Positions 48,812 through 57,979 of a stretch of 64,000 nucleotides of DNA are shown here, piece after piece (positions within the stretch are counted from its first letter, which is position 1; each line of letters opens with the position of its first letter). Position numbers and translations under genes: made by a program. The DNA is from Myxococcales bacterium (GTDB taxonomy: Bacteria > Myxococcota_A > UBA796 > GCA-2862545): contig JAHQVJ010000003.1 of NCBI GenBank assembly GCA_019634415.1, forward strand, positions 1 to 64,000, in the 5' to 3' direction. The notes below the pieces were generated by a model, which was not told the DNA's origin, did not search any database, and was given only the letters and a program-made list of their open reading frames with translations.

Positions 48812-50011
48812 GTGGTGCTCGGGTTGTCCACAGCATGGGTGGTGAGCTGGGCCGAGTTGACGCGGACGCTCCGAGATCCGCACGTCATCGCCTACCTGCT
48901 CGCTCCCATCGCCGTGTACCCGATGATGTTCTGGGCCGCGTTCCAGTTCAACGCCTACGAGCAGGCCCGTATCGATCGCCAGCTCGTCCGCGTCGAGGTG
49001 GTGGGGCCTGCGGTGCTGGTGGACGCATTCTCTCGGCCGCCCTTCGAGATCGTCTCGCGAACGGGCGACACCGCCTTGTCCGACGATGTGGACGTGCGGG
49101 TGACCGGTCGAACGGAGGGCTTGGCGATGGAGGTGGAGCTCGCCTACGCCTCGACGCGTCCTCGCTCTCGCCGAGCGCACGAGCGGGCGCTGGCCGTGGT
49201 GGAGTCGCTCCGCCGGCGACGTGTCTCGTCGATGCTCGAGGTGCCGGTGGAGGAGCTGCCCTCGGTTCGGGTGGTGGCCAACGCCGTGGACGGCGTCCAG
49301 ACGTTCGGGCGTCGCCTGGTGGCGGTGCTAGTGGGGTACGTGGGCACCTTCGCCATGCTGTTGTCGGCCGTGTACCCCGCCATCGACCTGGTGGTGGCCG
49401 AGCGCCAACGACACACCCTCGAGACGCTGCTGCTCGCCCCCGTGCCGCGCTGGGCACCCTTCGTGGGCAAGGTCGTGGCCTGCACGGTGCTGGTGGTGCT
49501 CGCGGCGGTGGGCAACATGACGTCGCTGTGGATGACGCTGGCCTACCTGCAGGTCACCTTCGAGCTCGATGCGGCCCTCGCACTGGGAGGCCCCCTGTCG
49601 CTGGGGCAAGCGATGATGGCCGCTCCTGCGTTGATCGCCACCGCGGTGCTGGTGGCGTCGGTCAACATCGCCGTGGTCCTCGTGGCGCGCACCTTCAAGG
49701 AAGGAGAGATGATGGGCACGAGCATCCTCATGCTCGGGATCTTGCCCGGATTTGCCGTGGTGCTCTCGGTCGTGGCCGGTCAGACGGCTGGGCTCGAGCT
49801 GCTTCCCTTCGGCAACCTGGTGCTGGTGATGCAGCGCGCCTTCGTCGGCGAGCTCGATCTGTACGGGGCTGTCATCCCGGTGTTGGTGAACGGATCGTTG
49901 GCCGTGCTGGCCTTCGGCGTGGCGGCATGGCTCGTGGCCCGAGAGGACTTCCTGATCGGAGGGCGCCTGCCAGGCTGGTTGCGGTGGTTGCATCGCTCGG
50001 AGCCTTCGTGA
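48812..50011 (+). CDS. ABC-2 type transporter permease
   Basis: 399 residues. GTG 48812 has AGGA (48803-48806) five bases before it; GTG 48815 is possible. An N-terminal membrane span (HVIAYLLAPIAVYPMMFW) is followed by an extracytoplasmic domain of about 140 residues. Five to six C-terminal spans follow, with the ABC-2 coupling motif VVAERQRHTLETLLLAPVPR. This is the NatB-like organisation of ABC exporters. It overlaps the ATPase gene by GTGA. It works with the ATPase at 50008 and the second permease at 50724. Confidence 0.85.
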   Translation: MVLGLSTAWVVSWAELTRTLRDPHVIAYLLAPIAVYPMMFWAAFQFNAYEQARIDRQLVRVEVVGPAVLVDAFSRPPFEIVSRTGDTALSDDVDVRVTGRTEGLAMEVELAYASTRPRSRRAHERALAVVESLRRRRVSSMLEVPVEELPSVRVVANAVDGVQTFGRRLVAVLVGYVGTFAMLLSAVYPAIDLVVAERQRHTLETLLLAPVPRWAPFVGKVVACTVLVVLAAVGNMTSLWMTLAYLQVTFELDAALALGGPLSLGQAMMAAPALIATAVLVASVNIAVVLVARTFKEGEMMGTSILMLGILPGFAVVLSVVAGQTAGLELLPFGNLVLVMQRAFVGELDLYGAVIPVLVNGSLAVLAFGVAAWLVAREDFLIGGRLPGWLRWLHRSEPS

Positions 50012-50727
50012 TCGAGGTGCGCGGACTGGTGAAGCGCTTCTCTGGACCCCCGGTGGTCACAGCGGTGGATCAGGTGAGCTTCCAGGCGAAGCCAGGGGAG
50101 GTGTTCGGGCTGCTCGGGCCGAACGGGGCTGGCAAGACCACCACCTTGCGCATGCTGGCCACGCTGCTGACGCCCGACGCCGGCGAGATCGAGGTCGCCG
50201 GTCATCGCGCGTCCACGTCGCCGGAGGGGATCCGGTCGCGCGTGGGGTTCCTGTCGACGTCCACGGGTCTGTACGGTCGGCTCACCGCGCGCGAGCTGCT
50301 GATGTACTTCGGCCGGCTACACGGCGTGGCGTCGGTGCGCACCCGTGTCGACGACCTGATCGATCGGTTCGACCTGGGGGAGGTGGCGTCCACTCGGTGC
50401 GATCGCCTGTCCACGGGGCAACGGCAGAAGGTGAACATCGCCCGTGCGGTGGTGCACGATCCGCCGGCCCTCATCCTCGACGAGCCCACCAACGGACTGG
50501 ACGTGTTGGTGGCCCAGACGTTCCTGGCCTTCGTCGAGGAAGCCAAGGCTCAGGGGCGCTGCGTGGTGTACTCCACCCACATCATGAGCGAGGCCCAGCG
50601 GCTGTGTGATCGGGTCGGGGTGCTCCACAAGGGAAGGCTGTATGCCTGTGGCACCCTGGCCCAGCTGCGTGCCCGAACGGGGGAGCACTACCTCGAGCAG
50701 GTGTTCATCCGCTTGGTGTCGGAGTGA
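50008..50727 (+). CDS. ABC transporter ATP-binding protein (NatA-like)
   Basis: 239 residues. GTG 50008 overlaps the permease stop. Walker A is [12 protein letters not shown], the signature is [14 protein letters not shown], Walker B is [12 protein letters not shown] and the His loop is [11 protein letters not shown]. All ATPase motifs are intact. It powers the two ABC-2 permeases that flank it. The C-terminus ends within the next gene by a GTGA overlap at 50724. The exported substrate is unknown; NatA-type systems move Na+ or small hydrophobic compounds. Confidence 0.94.
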   Translation: MIEVRGLVKRFSGPPVVTAVDQVSFQAKPGEVFGLLGPNGAGKTTTLRMLATLLTPDAGEIEVAGHRASTSPEGIRSRVGFLSTSTGLYGRLTARELLMYFGRLHGVASVRTRVDDLIDRFDLGEVASTRCDRLSTGQRQKVNIARAVVHDPPALILDEPTNGLDVLVAQTFLAFVEEAKAQGRCVVYSTHIMSEAQRLCDRVGVLHKGRLYACGTLAQLRARTGEHYLEQVFIRLVSE

Positions 50728-52631
50728 CGAGGAAGCTGTGGGAGGCCCTTCCCACCTTGTTGCACGGAGAGTTCCTGCTGCAGCTGCGCCAGCCCCTGGC
50801 GATGCTGTTGTTGGTGGTGGTCCCGGTGTTGATCGTGCCGGGCGGTCTGTTGAGTGCGGAGGTCTACACCACCTCGCTGGAGCGAGCGGCCACCGGCAGG
50901 CTCTCCGGGACCGTCGCCGCCCGACCCACCGTGATGATCGCCGCCGACGAGACCTTTCGCGAGTGGATCCGCCCTGACGATCACCTCGTGGTGGTCCGCG
51001 GGGCCGTCCTGCCGCAGGCAGGTGAGGTGGTGGAGGGGGACGCCCTGGCGGCCGTCGCGGTGGACGGCGACACCGTGCAGGTGGACTACCGCCGCGACTT
51101 GTCGGCGAGTCGAGAGGCCCTGAGTCGGATCCAGGCGGTGGCGGGACGACAGCGTCTGGCCCGTGTGGACGGCGCGCTGGCGGAGCAAGGGATCACCTTG
51201 TCGTCCCGGGACGTGGTGGTGGTGTCCAGCGTGGATCGTGCAGACAGCGACCGCCGGGGCGGGGACCGGCTCGGTGCGATGCTGCCGCCCCTGCTGGTGT
51301 TCTGCATCGTGATGGTGTCGATCTATACGGCGCTGGACGTGGTCTCGGGGGAGAAGGAGCGCGGAACCATCGAGACCCTGCTGGTGAGTGCGTCGGACCG
51401 CAGGGCGGTGGTGGTGGCGAAGACGCTGATCACCCTGGGGATGGCGGTGGGGTCTGCCTGGATCGGCCTGGCGTCGCTGGGGGTGGTGGCAGTGTCGGGC
51501 TGGCTCGAGCTACCGATGATGCTCGGGGGGCAGGGCCTTCGTGCGCTGAGCGTCGGCTCCTTGCTGACGCTGGCGGGCGCGGTGGTGCTGCTGTCGGCCC
51601 AGTCGGCTGGTCTCGCGCTGGTGCTCGCCACGTGGGCGCCGGACTACCGCACCGGGTCGATGATCTCGGGGCCAGCCATGCTGCTGGTGCTGGGGCCCTC
51701 GGCCGTGGCGTTGTTGCCTGGGATCGAGCTCACCCCGACGATGGCGATGATCCCCATCGCCAACGTCTCGCTCGCCTGTCGTGCGCTGCTCGCGGGCGAG
51801 CTGACCGTGGGGCCTGCTGCGCTGGTGTTGGGGGCCACGCTGGTGCACGTCGGGATCACGGGCTTCGTCACCTACCGGTTGCTGGAGCGAGAGTCGGCCC
51901 TGGTGCCCGGTCAGACCCGGTCGTCGCACGCACGCGGTCGGCCGCTGTGCGACGCGGCCTTGGTCTGGTCCGCTGCGCTGTTCTTGTCGGGCTTCGTGGG
52001 CCGTGTGGTGAGCAGTGGGTCGGCCGTGTGGGGCGAGCTGTTCGTCCAGGTGGGTCTGTACGGCGGGTTGGCCGTCGGTGCTGCGTCGCTGCTGGCCGTG
52101 GATCGGCAACGGACCTTGGCGTTGATTCGGCCGTCTGCCACGGATCTGGTGCTGGCGATGCTCGCGGGGCTGTGTCTGCCTGCGGTGGCCCACGTCGCGG
52201 CACTGGGACAGACGGGCTGGTGGCCGGTGGTCGGCTCCGGTGCGACGGGAGTCGTGGTCTTTGCGTGGGTGCCTGCCGTGTTCGAGGAGCTGCTGTTCCG
52301 AGGAGTGCTGCTGAGCCTGCTGCTGCGCGCGTTACCGTCGGGTGTGGCGGTAGTGGTGGGGGCCTTGGCCTTCGGTGTGTTCCAGCTCGACGGGGCGGCT
52401 GTCTGGCCGATGTCGGCGGCGGGGCTGTGGCTCGGCTGGATCGTGGTGCGCACGGGCTCCGTGTGGCCTGCCGTGGTCATGCACGCAGTCTTTCGCACGG
52501 TGCTGGTCGTCGCCCCTGAGATGTGGCTGCCGGGATGGGCCATCGGCGGGCTGGCGGTGGCGTCGGTGGGGTTTGTGGCAGCGACCGCGCGACCATACGG
52601 TGGGGCTCGACTTGTCGGGAGGGAACGATGA
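50724..52631 (+). CDS. ABC-2 permease fused to a CPBP intramembrane protease-like domain
   Basis: 635 residues. GTG 50724 overlaps the ATPase stop. Residues about 1-380 form an ABC-2 permease with an extracytoplasmic domain, then SGEKERGTIETLLVSASDRR and five to six spans. Residues about 395-620 form a CPBP (CAAX/Abi) domain: motif 1 is FEELLFRGVLL, motif 2 reads FGVFQ where the family has FxxxH, and motif 3 is MHAVFR where Asn is usual after the His. Loss of the motif 2 His suggests the protease part is inactive or altered. Such fusions are known; the degeneration is notable. Confidence 0.85.
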   Translation: MTRKLWEALPTLLHGEFLLQLRQPLAMLLLVVVPVLIVPGGLLSAEVYTTSLERAATGRLSGTVAARPTVMIAADETFREWIRPDDHLVVVRGAVLPQAGEVVEGDALAAVAVDGDTVQVDYRRDLSASREALSRIQAVAGRQRLARVDGALAEQGITLSSRDVVVVSSVDRADSDRRGGDRLGAMLPPLLVFCIVMVSIYTALDVVSGEKERGTIETLLVSASDRRAVVVAKTLITLGMAVGSAWIGLASLGVVAVSGWLELPMMLGGQGLRALSVGSLLTLAGAVVLLSAQSAGLALVLATWAPDYRTGSMISGPAMLLVLGPSAVALLPGIELTPTMAMIPIANVSLACRALLAGELTVGPAALVLGATLVHVGITGFVTYRLLERESALVPGQTRSSHARGRPLCDAALVWSAALFLSGFVGRVVSSGSAVWGELFVQVGLYGGLAVGAASLLAVDRQRTLALIRPSATDLVLAMLAGLCLPAVAHVAALGQTGWWPVVGSGATGVVVFAWVPAVFEELLFRGVLLSLLLRALPSGVAVVVGALAFGVFQLDGAAVWPMSAAGLWLGWIVVRTGSVWPAVVMHAVFRTVLVVAPEMWLPGWAIGGLAVASVGFVAATARPYGGARLVGRER

Positions 52632-53239
52632 TGCGTTGGAGCCTGATCGGAGTGGCGATGATCGCGAGTGGGTGTGCGTCGTCGAGCGCGACGACGACGT
52701 CGTCTGCGGCGACCATCGGGCAGGCAGCGCCAGCCTTCACCCTCACGGATCTGTCGGGCACGTCCCACTCGTTGTCGGATCTGCGCGGCAGCACGGTGGT
52801 GTTGGAGTGGTTCAACCCCGGCTGTCCCTACGTGAAGTATGCCCACGGCGAAGGGCCTCTCGAGGACCAGGCGAGCCGGGTGCAGGGCGATGGCATCAAG
52901 TGGCTGGCCATCAACAGCGGGGCGCCCGGCAAGCAAGGCCACGGCGTGGAGGCCAACACCGCAGCGAAGGCGGCCTGGTCCATGGAGCACCCCGTGTTGG
53001 TGGACGAGGACGGCGCAGTGGGCCGCGCCTACGGCGCCATCACCACGCCTCAGATGTACGTCATCGATCCCGAAGGGACCTTGGTCTACAAGGGGGCCAT
53101 CGACAACAAGCCGATGGGCAAGGGCCGTGGGACCACCAAGAACTTCGTGGATCTGGCGCTGGCCAGCCTGGCGGCGGGTACCGCGGTGGAGACGGCCGAC
53201 ACCAAGCCGTACGGCTGTAGCGTCAAGTACGCGAACTAA
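52628..53239 (+). CDS. Redoxin (peroxiredoxin/thioredoxin-like) lipoprotein
   Basis: 203 residues. ATG 52628 overlaps the preceding TGA (ATGA). The lipoprotein signal is MMRWSLIGVAMIASGC. The AhpC/TSA-type redoxin fold follows: APAFTLTDLSGTSHSLSDLR, then VVLEWFNPGCPYVKYAH with a single redox Cys in GCPYVK, and TTPQMYVIDPEGTLVYKG with the conserved cis-Pro. Only one Cys is at the active position, so a peroxidase or single-Cys role is likelier than a disulphide exchanger. It is the last gene of the ABC operon. Confidence 0.82.
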   Translation: MMRWSLIGVAMIASGCASSSATTTSSAATIGQAAPAFTLTDLSGTSHSLSDLRGSTVVLEWFNPGCPYVKYAHGEGPLEDQASRVQGDGIKWLAINSGAPGKQGHGVEANTAAKAAWSMEHPVLVDEDGAVGRAYGAITTPQMYVIDPEGTLVYKGAIDNKPMGKGRGTTKNFVDLALASLAAGTAVETADTKPYGCSVKYAN

Positions 53240-54058
53240 TCAGCCTGCGGCGGTCAGGAAGCGGGAGAGCTCGGCGGTGATGACGTCGGGATGCTCCAGC
53301 GTGCAGCTGTGGCCGCCCTGCTCGGGCTCCACCCACTCGGCGTGCGGGATGCCGTCTGCCAGCTGACGGGCGCGATCTCGCGCGATGGCCTGGTCCTCGG
53401 CGGCCCGCAGTACGAGGGTGGGGCAGCGGATCTGCGACAGCTCGTGCTCCACGCCTTCTCGCTCGAGGACGCCGTTGACCGCCTTGTAGATGCTGGGCTT
53501 GTTCGACATGAGCAAGGCGCGGATGTGGTCGACGCGCTCCTTCATGGCCGGGTTCGCCAGCGTGGAGGCACCACACATGATCGTGAGGATCCGATTCGCC
53601 AGGAACCGCCGCACGCCCAGGTAGCGTCCGATGGTGCTCAGGCGGCGATAGCCGGCCAGGTGGGCGCGTGGCTCGGGATCGGGAGCGGTCTCCAGCAGGG
53701 AGAGGCTCCGCACCAGATCGGGCCTCCGTGCGGCCACGCGCATGCCCACGAAGCCCCCCATGGACAGCCCCACGAAGTGCACAGGTCCCAGCTGCATCTG
53801 CTCGAGCAGCAGGATCGCGTCGGTGGTGACGCGCTCGATGGAGATGCAGCGACCCTCGGGCACCGCGCTGTCGCCTTGCCCGCGGTGATCCCAGGCCACC
53901 ACGCGGTAGCGCTGCCGTAGGGCTTCGACCTGGGGCGCGAACAGCTTGTGGGAGAACAGCAGGCCGTGGCTGAAGCACACTGTGGGAGCGTCGCCCACGG
54001 GCCCGGTGTCCAGCACCTCCAGCGACGTGTCGGCGACGGTGCGACGGGCCATGGGCAT
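53240..54058 (-). CDS. Alpha/beta hydrolase
   Basis: 272 residues. ATG 54058, overlapping the TGA of the metalloprotease gene (ATGA) and preceded by AGGAGG, gives MPMARRTVADTS. The classical hydrolase fold has VCFSHGLLFSHKLF, the AWDHRGQGDS turn, the nucleophile elbow GLSMGG, the acid in LVLRAAEDQAI and the His in QGGHSCTLEHP. The whole triad is present. The closest general type is the 3-oxoadipate enol-lactonase/esterase group, but the substrate is unknown. It is convergent with the redoxin gene (stops adjacent). Confidence 0.9.
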   Translation of the reverse strand: MPMARRTVADTSLEVLDTGPVGDAPTVCFSHGLLFSHKLFAPQVEALRQRYRVVAWDHRGQGDSAVPEGRCISIERVTTDAILLLEQMQLGPVHFVGLSMGGFVGMRVAARRPDLVRSLSLLETAPDPEPRAHLAGYRRLSTIGRYLGVRRFLANRILTIMCGASTLANPAMKERVDHIRALLMSNKPSIYKAVNGVLEREGVEHELSQIRCPTLVLRAAEDQAIARDRARQLADGIPHAEWVEPEQGGHSCTLEHPDVITAELSRFLTAAG

Positions 54059-55545
54059 CACCTCCTGCGGCGGATCACCAGCAGCAACGGAACGAGCCAG
54101 GCCATGGTACCCGCCCCTCCGTTGCTGCAGCCGCAGGCCACCGAGGTGGGCTGCTCCGGCAAGGGCGTCGCGGGCGTCTCGTCGGTCTCGTCCGTCTCGG
54201 TGGGATCGGGATCCACGGGCTCCTTCGGGGCCTCGATGGTCAGGGCGTAGTCGTACTCGAAGCGCTCCGACTCCCAGCGATCGTCGAGGGCCGTCTCCGT
54301 CCATGCGCCCACCACCAGCCAGATCTCGTCTTCTGCGCCGACGTCGTCGAGGACCAGCTCACCGGTGACGTCCACGAAGTCGACGTCGTGGTACTCGACC
54401 GAACCGTCGGCGTAGGTGCGGACCACCCTCGCCCCGTACTGCGCGGGACTGCCCTCCGAGCCCGTCTTGCTGCCCTGCACGCTCACCGTGAGGGTGCCTG
54501 TGTCCGGATCGGCGAGCTGGACGAGGTTGTAGCCGTAACGTCGTGGGGCGTCGGCGCGCGCTCGGCGGATCTCGTCGCCGGTACCGTCCCGCGAGTAGCG
54601 GGCGAGCACGGGGTCGAGCCCGAAGTGGGAGCCGAAATTCTCGACGTTGTCGGCGAACTGACCGCTGTAGGGCGCGTAGTCCCACACGGCGTTGGCGGCG
54701 ATGTGGTCGAGGAAGATCTCGTCGAGGTCGTAGCCGTCGTCCGCGAGGTGAGCGCGCAGCACCTCGAGGGGATCGGCGTCGAAGCCATCGTCCTCCCAGG
54801 TGTCTCGGATCACGTCGTCGCCCACCAGGTCGGCCACGTACAGCGGAAAGACCACGGCCCCGTACTGGTACAGCTCCTCCACGGTGCCGTGGGTGGGGTA
54901 GCGGAAGTAGGTGAGCGGGTACTCGGGGAGGTTGCCGTAGGCGAAGAGGAACGGCGCCAGGAAGGGGTTGTCGGGCACGGTACGGATGGCGGCCCACTCG
55001 GCGGTGGCCTCCGTGTACCAAGCGGCGATGCCGTCGTAGGCGAAGCGCGCCGTGGCCCCCTGGATGGCATGGTAGAACTCGTGGCTCGCCACGTGCTGAA
55101 GGCTGTTGGGGTCTCCCATGGAGTGCAGGGACACCACGTTCATGGGCCAGCCTTCCGTGTCCACCCAGTAGTAGCCACCGGCTCCGTAGGCCGAGGGAGC
55201 GCCGCTGCCGGTGTCGCCGATGTAGACGTTGAAGCGGTAGGTTCCGGTGCCGTAGGGCGCGCTGTGATCGAGGCCCTCGAGCTGGGTGGCCCAGGCAGTC
55301 TCGAAGGCATCCAGTAGGTCCTGCGCGTCGGCCTCGGTGATCCCGCCTGCGTTGCCCCAGCGGACGGCGAAGTTCTCGGAGGTGGCGAGGTTGGGCACGC
55401 CGTAGGCGTCGCGCAGCAGCTTGTCGCCTCCACCCCCGAGGGACGAGACGGGCTGAGTACGCAGCGGTGCCAGATCCCGAGCGAGATGGGGGAGCCCACA
55501 GGTGAACGCGTGGGCATCGGCGAGGCTCATCAAGACAACGAGCAT
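54058..55545 (-). CDS. Exported HExxH metalloprotease-like protein with MYXO-CTERM tail
   Basis: 495 residues. A signal peptide (LVVLMSLADAHA) precedes the mature part. The zinc motif is HEFYH with Gln-Gly-Ala after it, and a nearby downstream Glu in WYTEATAEW is the probable third ligand, as in DUF6055-like gluzincins. Beta domains follow. The C-terminus has a Thr/Pro/Asp/Glu linker, then the MYXO-CTERM signature: CGCSNGGAGTMAWLVPLLLV and RRRR, the myxobacterial surface-sorting tail. It overlaps the alpha/beta hydrolase gene. It probably acts on proteins outside the cell. Confidence 0.83.
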   Translation of the reverse strand: MLVVLMSLADAHAFTCGLPHLARDLAPLRTQPVSSLGGGGDKLLRDAYGVPNLATSENFAVRWGNAGGITEADAQDLLDAFETAWATQLEGLDHSAPYGTGTYRFNVYIGDTGSGAPSAYGAGGYYWVDTEGWPMNVVSLHSMGDPNSLQHVASHEFYHAIQGATARFAYDGIAAWYTEATAEWAAIRTVPDNPFLAPFLFAYGNLPEYPLTYFRYPTHGTVEELYQYGAVVFPLYVADLVGDDVIRDTWEDDGFDADPLEVLRAHLADDGYDLDEIFLDHIAANAVWDYAPYSGQFADNVENFGSHFGLDPVLARYSRDGTGDEIRRARADAPRRYGYNLVQLADPDTGTLTVSVQGSKTGSEGSPAQYGARVVRTYADGSVEYHDVDFVDVTGELVLDDVGAEDEIWLVVGAWTETALDDRWESERFEYDYALTIEAPKEPVDPDPTETDETDETPATPLPEQPTSVACGCSNGGAGTMAWLVPLLLVIRRRR

Positions 55546-55608
55546 GGGATCTTCTCCGAGGTGTGGAAGCGCATCACTTGGACGAACGAGACGGACGAGC
55601 GGCCCACC

Positions 55609-56322
55609 TCATCTCGGATCTTGGGCGAACTGCTCGGCGAGCTGCTCCACCTCGTAGAGCTCGGGGTCCGTGATGCGATCGAGGGTCTGCAAGGCGCGCT
55701 GGGGATCCCCGGTGCGGTGGTAGGCCACGGCCAGCATCTGCAGCATGCCATTGCTCATCCGGCCTCCGAGTGACTGCAAGCGCAGGAGGTGCCGCAGCGC
55801 GCGGTGGTTGTCGTCGGTGGCCAGATCCAGGGTGGCTTCCGACAGCCACAGGCGCTGGGCGGCGCGCCAGATCTGACGCGCGAACAGGACGGCACCGGGC
55901 AGTGCCAGGCACAGGGCCACCAGCCAGGGCGTGCCGTGAAGCGTGGCCAGCGCCCAGATCAGGGCTGCCGCGAGGGGGAGCGAGCCCAGCAGGTGCTCGG
56001 TGATGGTGGCACGGTTCAGCCAGCGATGGTCGTCGGGCACCACCTCGTTGCCGTCGGCGTCGCGCACGGTGGGGTGGGGCTCGCCGGGGAAGAACACCAC
56101 CCGAGACAGGATCAGGCTCGTGGGGAGCCACAGGGCCAGCCCCAGCAGCGCCCCCACCAGGAACGCCAGCAGGTCCGGGACGAGCAGGCGGGCGCAGTAG
56201 CCCCAGATCACCATCGCCGAGCCCACCCTGAGCAGGCGCGAGATCAGCAACCAGCGGATCCGGCGCCAGGAGGGCCTGCTACCCACCTCCACCGTGGGGG
56301 GTGAGTAGACGGAGTCAGGCAT
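55609..56322 (-). CDS. Membrane protein with C-terminal helical repeats
   Basis: 237 residues. Four hydrophobic segments, in two pairs, lie at about residues 24-75 (LLISRLLRVGSAMVIWGYCA, then VPDLLAFLVGALLGLALWLP) and 110-150. The C-terminal 80 residues resemble TPR helices (RTGDPQRALQTLDRITDP). No family recognised. Its start ATG 56322 lies inside the end of the upstream coiled-coil gene (8-nt overlap), so they are co-translated. Confidence 0.65.
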   Translation of the reverse strand: MPDSVYSPPTVEVGSRPSWRRIRWLLISRLLRVGSAMVIWGYCARLLVPDLLAFLVGALLGLALWLPTSLILSRVVFFPGEPHPTVRDADGNEVVPDDHRWLNRATITEHLLGSLPLAAALIWALATLHGTPWLVALCLALPGAVLFARQIWRAAQRLWLSEATLDLATDDNHRALRHLLRLQSLGGRMSNGMLQMLAVAYHRTGDPQRALQTLDRITDPELYEVEQLAEQFAQDPR

Positions 56323-57370
56323 CGGCCTTTGCTTCGCGGATGGCGTCGAACTCGCGCTTGTACAGCTGCACGTTGTCGAGCACCAGCGCCAGGTTGCGCT
56401 CGTTGGTCTCGTTGCCGTCGTCTTGGTCGATGCGATCCATCTCCAGCGCGATGGCCCACAGCTGCTCGATGATGGCGTTCAGCAAGTTCTCGTCGGCTTG
56501 GGATCGCGGCTTGCCGGCGAAGTGCTCGCGATACTCGCCGAACAGCTCGTTGGCGGCGGCGCCCAGTGCGTTGACCCGCTGCTCCACCTCCGCCCCCTGC
56601 TGGGCCTCGGTCAAGGCGGCCAGCTCGGTGCGGTAGGCGTTCACGCGCTCGGCGACGATCTTCAGGTTGCCGTCGTTCTGGGGAGAGGCAAAGCCGGCTC
56701 GCTGCAGCCGTGCCATGCCCGCTCCGATCCCCTCCAGCGCGCGGATGATCCGCTCGAGGCGGGGAATGTGCCGCGACAGGCGGGAGCGGCCTGCGAAGCC
56801 CTGCTGGTACAGCGCGAACTGATCGTTGGCCAGCTTGGCGTACCGGGTGCCCTGATCCGCCTGCGAGCCATCGGTGCGCGCGGTGCGGATCCGATCGGCC
56901 TCGTTGGTGGCGAGGGAGACGATTCGGGAGATGTGCTCGATGGCCGAGCTCAGGTTCAGGTGGGGCGCCGTGCGATCCATGGCTTGCAGATCGGCGAGGT
57001 TGGACTGCAGGAAGCTCCGGACTTCTCCCAGAAGCTCCAGGTCGCGGGTGGCGCGATCGAGGCCGCCGAAGCTGCGCTGGTAGCGGCCTGCGCACAGCTC
57101 TCCCCAGCGGGCCAGGCGGTAGCCCTGGATGGCGCCCGGCACGGCGCGGGCCTCGTCGATCGCCTGGCGCTCGCGGGTGTACAGCTCGCGATCCTTGGCG
57201 ATCTGCTCCAGCACCGCCGCATCCCCTTGGGCGGCCGGCTCGATCTGGTCGAGCTGCGCCAGCATGTCGTCGAGAATGTCGGGATCACGGGAGATCCTCG
57301 GGTATCCGGAGAACCGGATTCGGTAACGCGCTTGCAGCTGTTCGAGGACCTGTGATGGTGTGTCGGACAT
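56315..57370 (-). CDS. Coiled-coil protein of unknown function
   Basis: 351 residues. ATG 57370 gives MSDTPSQVLEQLQARYRIRF. Almost the whole protein is predicted helix with heptad-like spacing (AVLEQIAKDRELYTRERQAI, EHISRIVSLATNEADRI, ERVNAYRTELAALTEAQQGA). No signal peptide or membrane span, so probably cytosolic. It is coupled to the membrane protein gene at 55609, suggesting a complex at the membrane. No known family. Confidence 0.65.
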   Translation of the reverse strand: MSDTPSQVLEQLQARYRIRFSGYPRISRDPDILDDMLAQLDQIEPAAQGDAAVLEQIAKDRELYTRERQAIDEARAVPGAIQGYRLARWGELCAGRYQRSFGGLDRATRDLELLGEVRSFLQSNLADLQAMDRTAPHLNLSSAIEHISRIVSLATNEADRIRTARTDGSQADQGTRYAKLANDQFALYQQGFAGRSRLSRHIPRLERIIRALEGIGAGMARLQRAGFASPQNDGNLKIVAERVNAYRTELAALTEAQQGAEVEQRVNALGAAANELFGEYREHFAGKPRSQADENLLNAIIEQLWAIALEMDRIDQDDGNETNERNLALVLDNVQLYKREFDAIREAKADA

Positions 57371-57423
57371 GGCGCGGTCGTAACCTGCCGTCGTGGTTTC
57401 CCAAGGGGTCGGACAAGGGGGAT

Positions 57424-57455
57424 CACGAAGCCCGGTTGCCGGGGAGGGCTTCGTG
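57424..57455. promoter_or_regulatory. 10-bp perfect inverted repeat between divergent genes
   Basis: CACGAAGCCC (57424-57433) and GGGCTTCGTG (57446-57455) form a strong stem with a 12-nt loop in the 177-bp divergent gap. It could be a 5' leader hairpin or a regulator site. No other feature was seen in this gap. Confidence 0.45.
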
Positions 57456-57547
57456 CGAACTGCGGTCCCCTCGGACATGCGGCGATCAGGTTCGAAGAAC
57501 CCCAGGTGAGGGGTTGCATCTGGGCCCATTCGTCGGCACCCTAGAGT

Positions 57548-57970
57548 ATGCGTTCGCTGCGGCCACCGATCCGAATCGCCCATGACGCCGTGACCTACCG
57601 TCCACTCCCTCCTCGCTCGGCGCTGGGTGCGGTGTGGCCGTTCCTGTGGTGCGAGGTTCGGATCGGCCTGCACAAGGTCACGTTGGTGGAGCGATTGTTC
57701 GGGTTTCGGCTTCGTACTCGCTCCTTCGTGTTCGAGGACCTCGCGGGCGCGATGGTGCAGGGATCCCGCCTCGTGTTGCTCGATCAGCGGCAGCGCCGAC
57801 TGCGCACCTTCGTGTGGGGGGACGCCGCACAGCTCGCCTGGATCGCGGGTGAGGTGGGGGCGCGCGTGCGCCAGGCGAGAATGACCTCCGAGGAGGTGGA
57901 TGTGGCCGCGCGAGGGCGGCAGGCCGTGCTGTCTCTCGCGAAGGTGGCACAGCAATCCACAGTGGCATAG
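57548..57970 (+). CDS. Small protein of unknown function
   Basis: 140 residues from ATG 57548; GTG 57590 is an alternative start with an equally weak ribosome site. The sequence is a small alpha/beta protein with strand pairs (CEVRIGLHKVTLVERLFGFR and SFVFEDLAGAMVQGSRLVLL) followed by a helix (AWIAGEVGARVRQARMTSEE). A PH-like fold is possible but not supported by motifs. It precedes the methyltransferase gene by 9 bp. Confidence 0.55.
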   Translation: MRSLRPPIRIAHDAVTYRPLPPRSALGAVWPFLWCEVRIGLHKVTLVERLFGFRLRTRSFVFEDLAGAMVQGSRLVLLDQRQRRLRTFVWGDAAQLAWIAGEVGARVRQARMTSEEVDVAARGRQAVLSLAKVAQQSTVA

Positions 57971-57979
57971 CCGGGCGCG

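Noticed and set aside
48835..50727. 630-residue frame joining permease region and ABC ATPase
   Set aside because: The true permease is in another frame; the ATPase starts at GTG 50008. The apparent fusion has no membrane segments.
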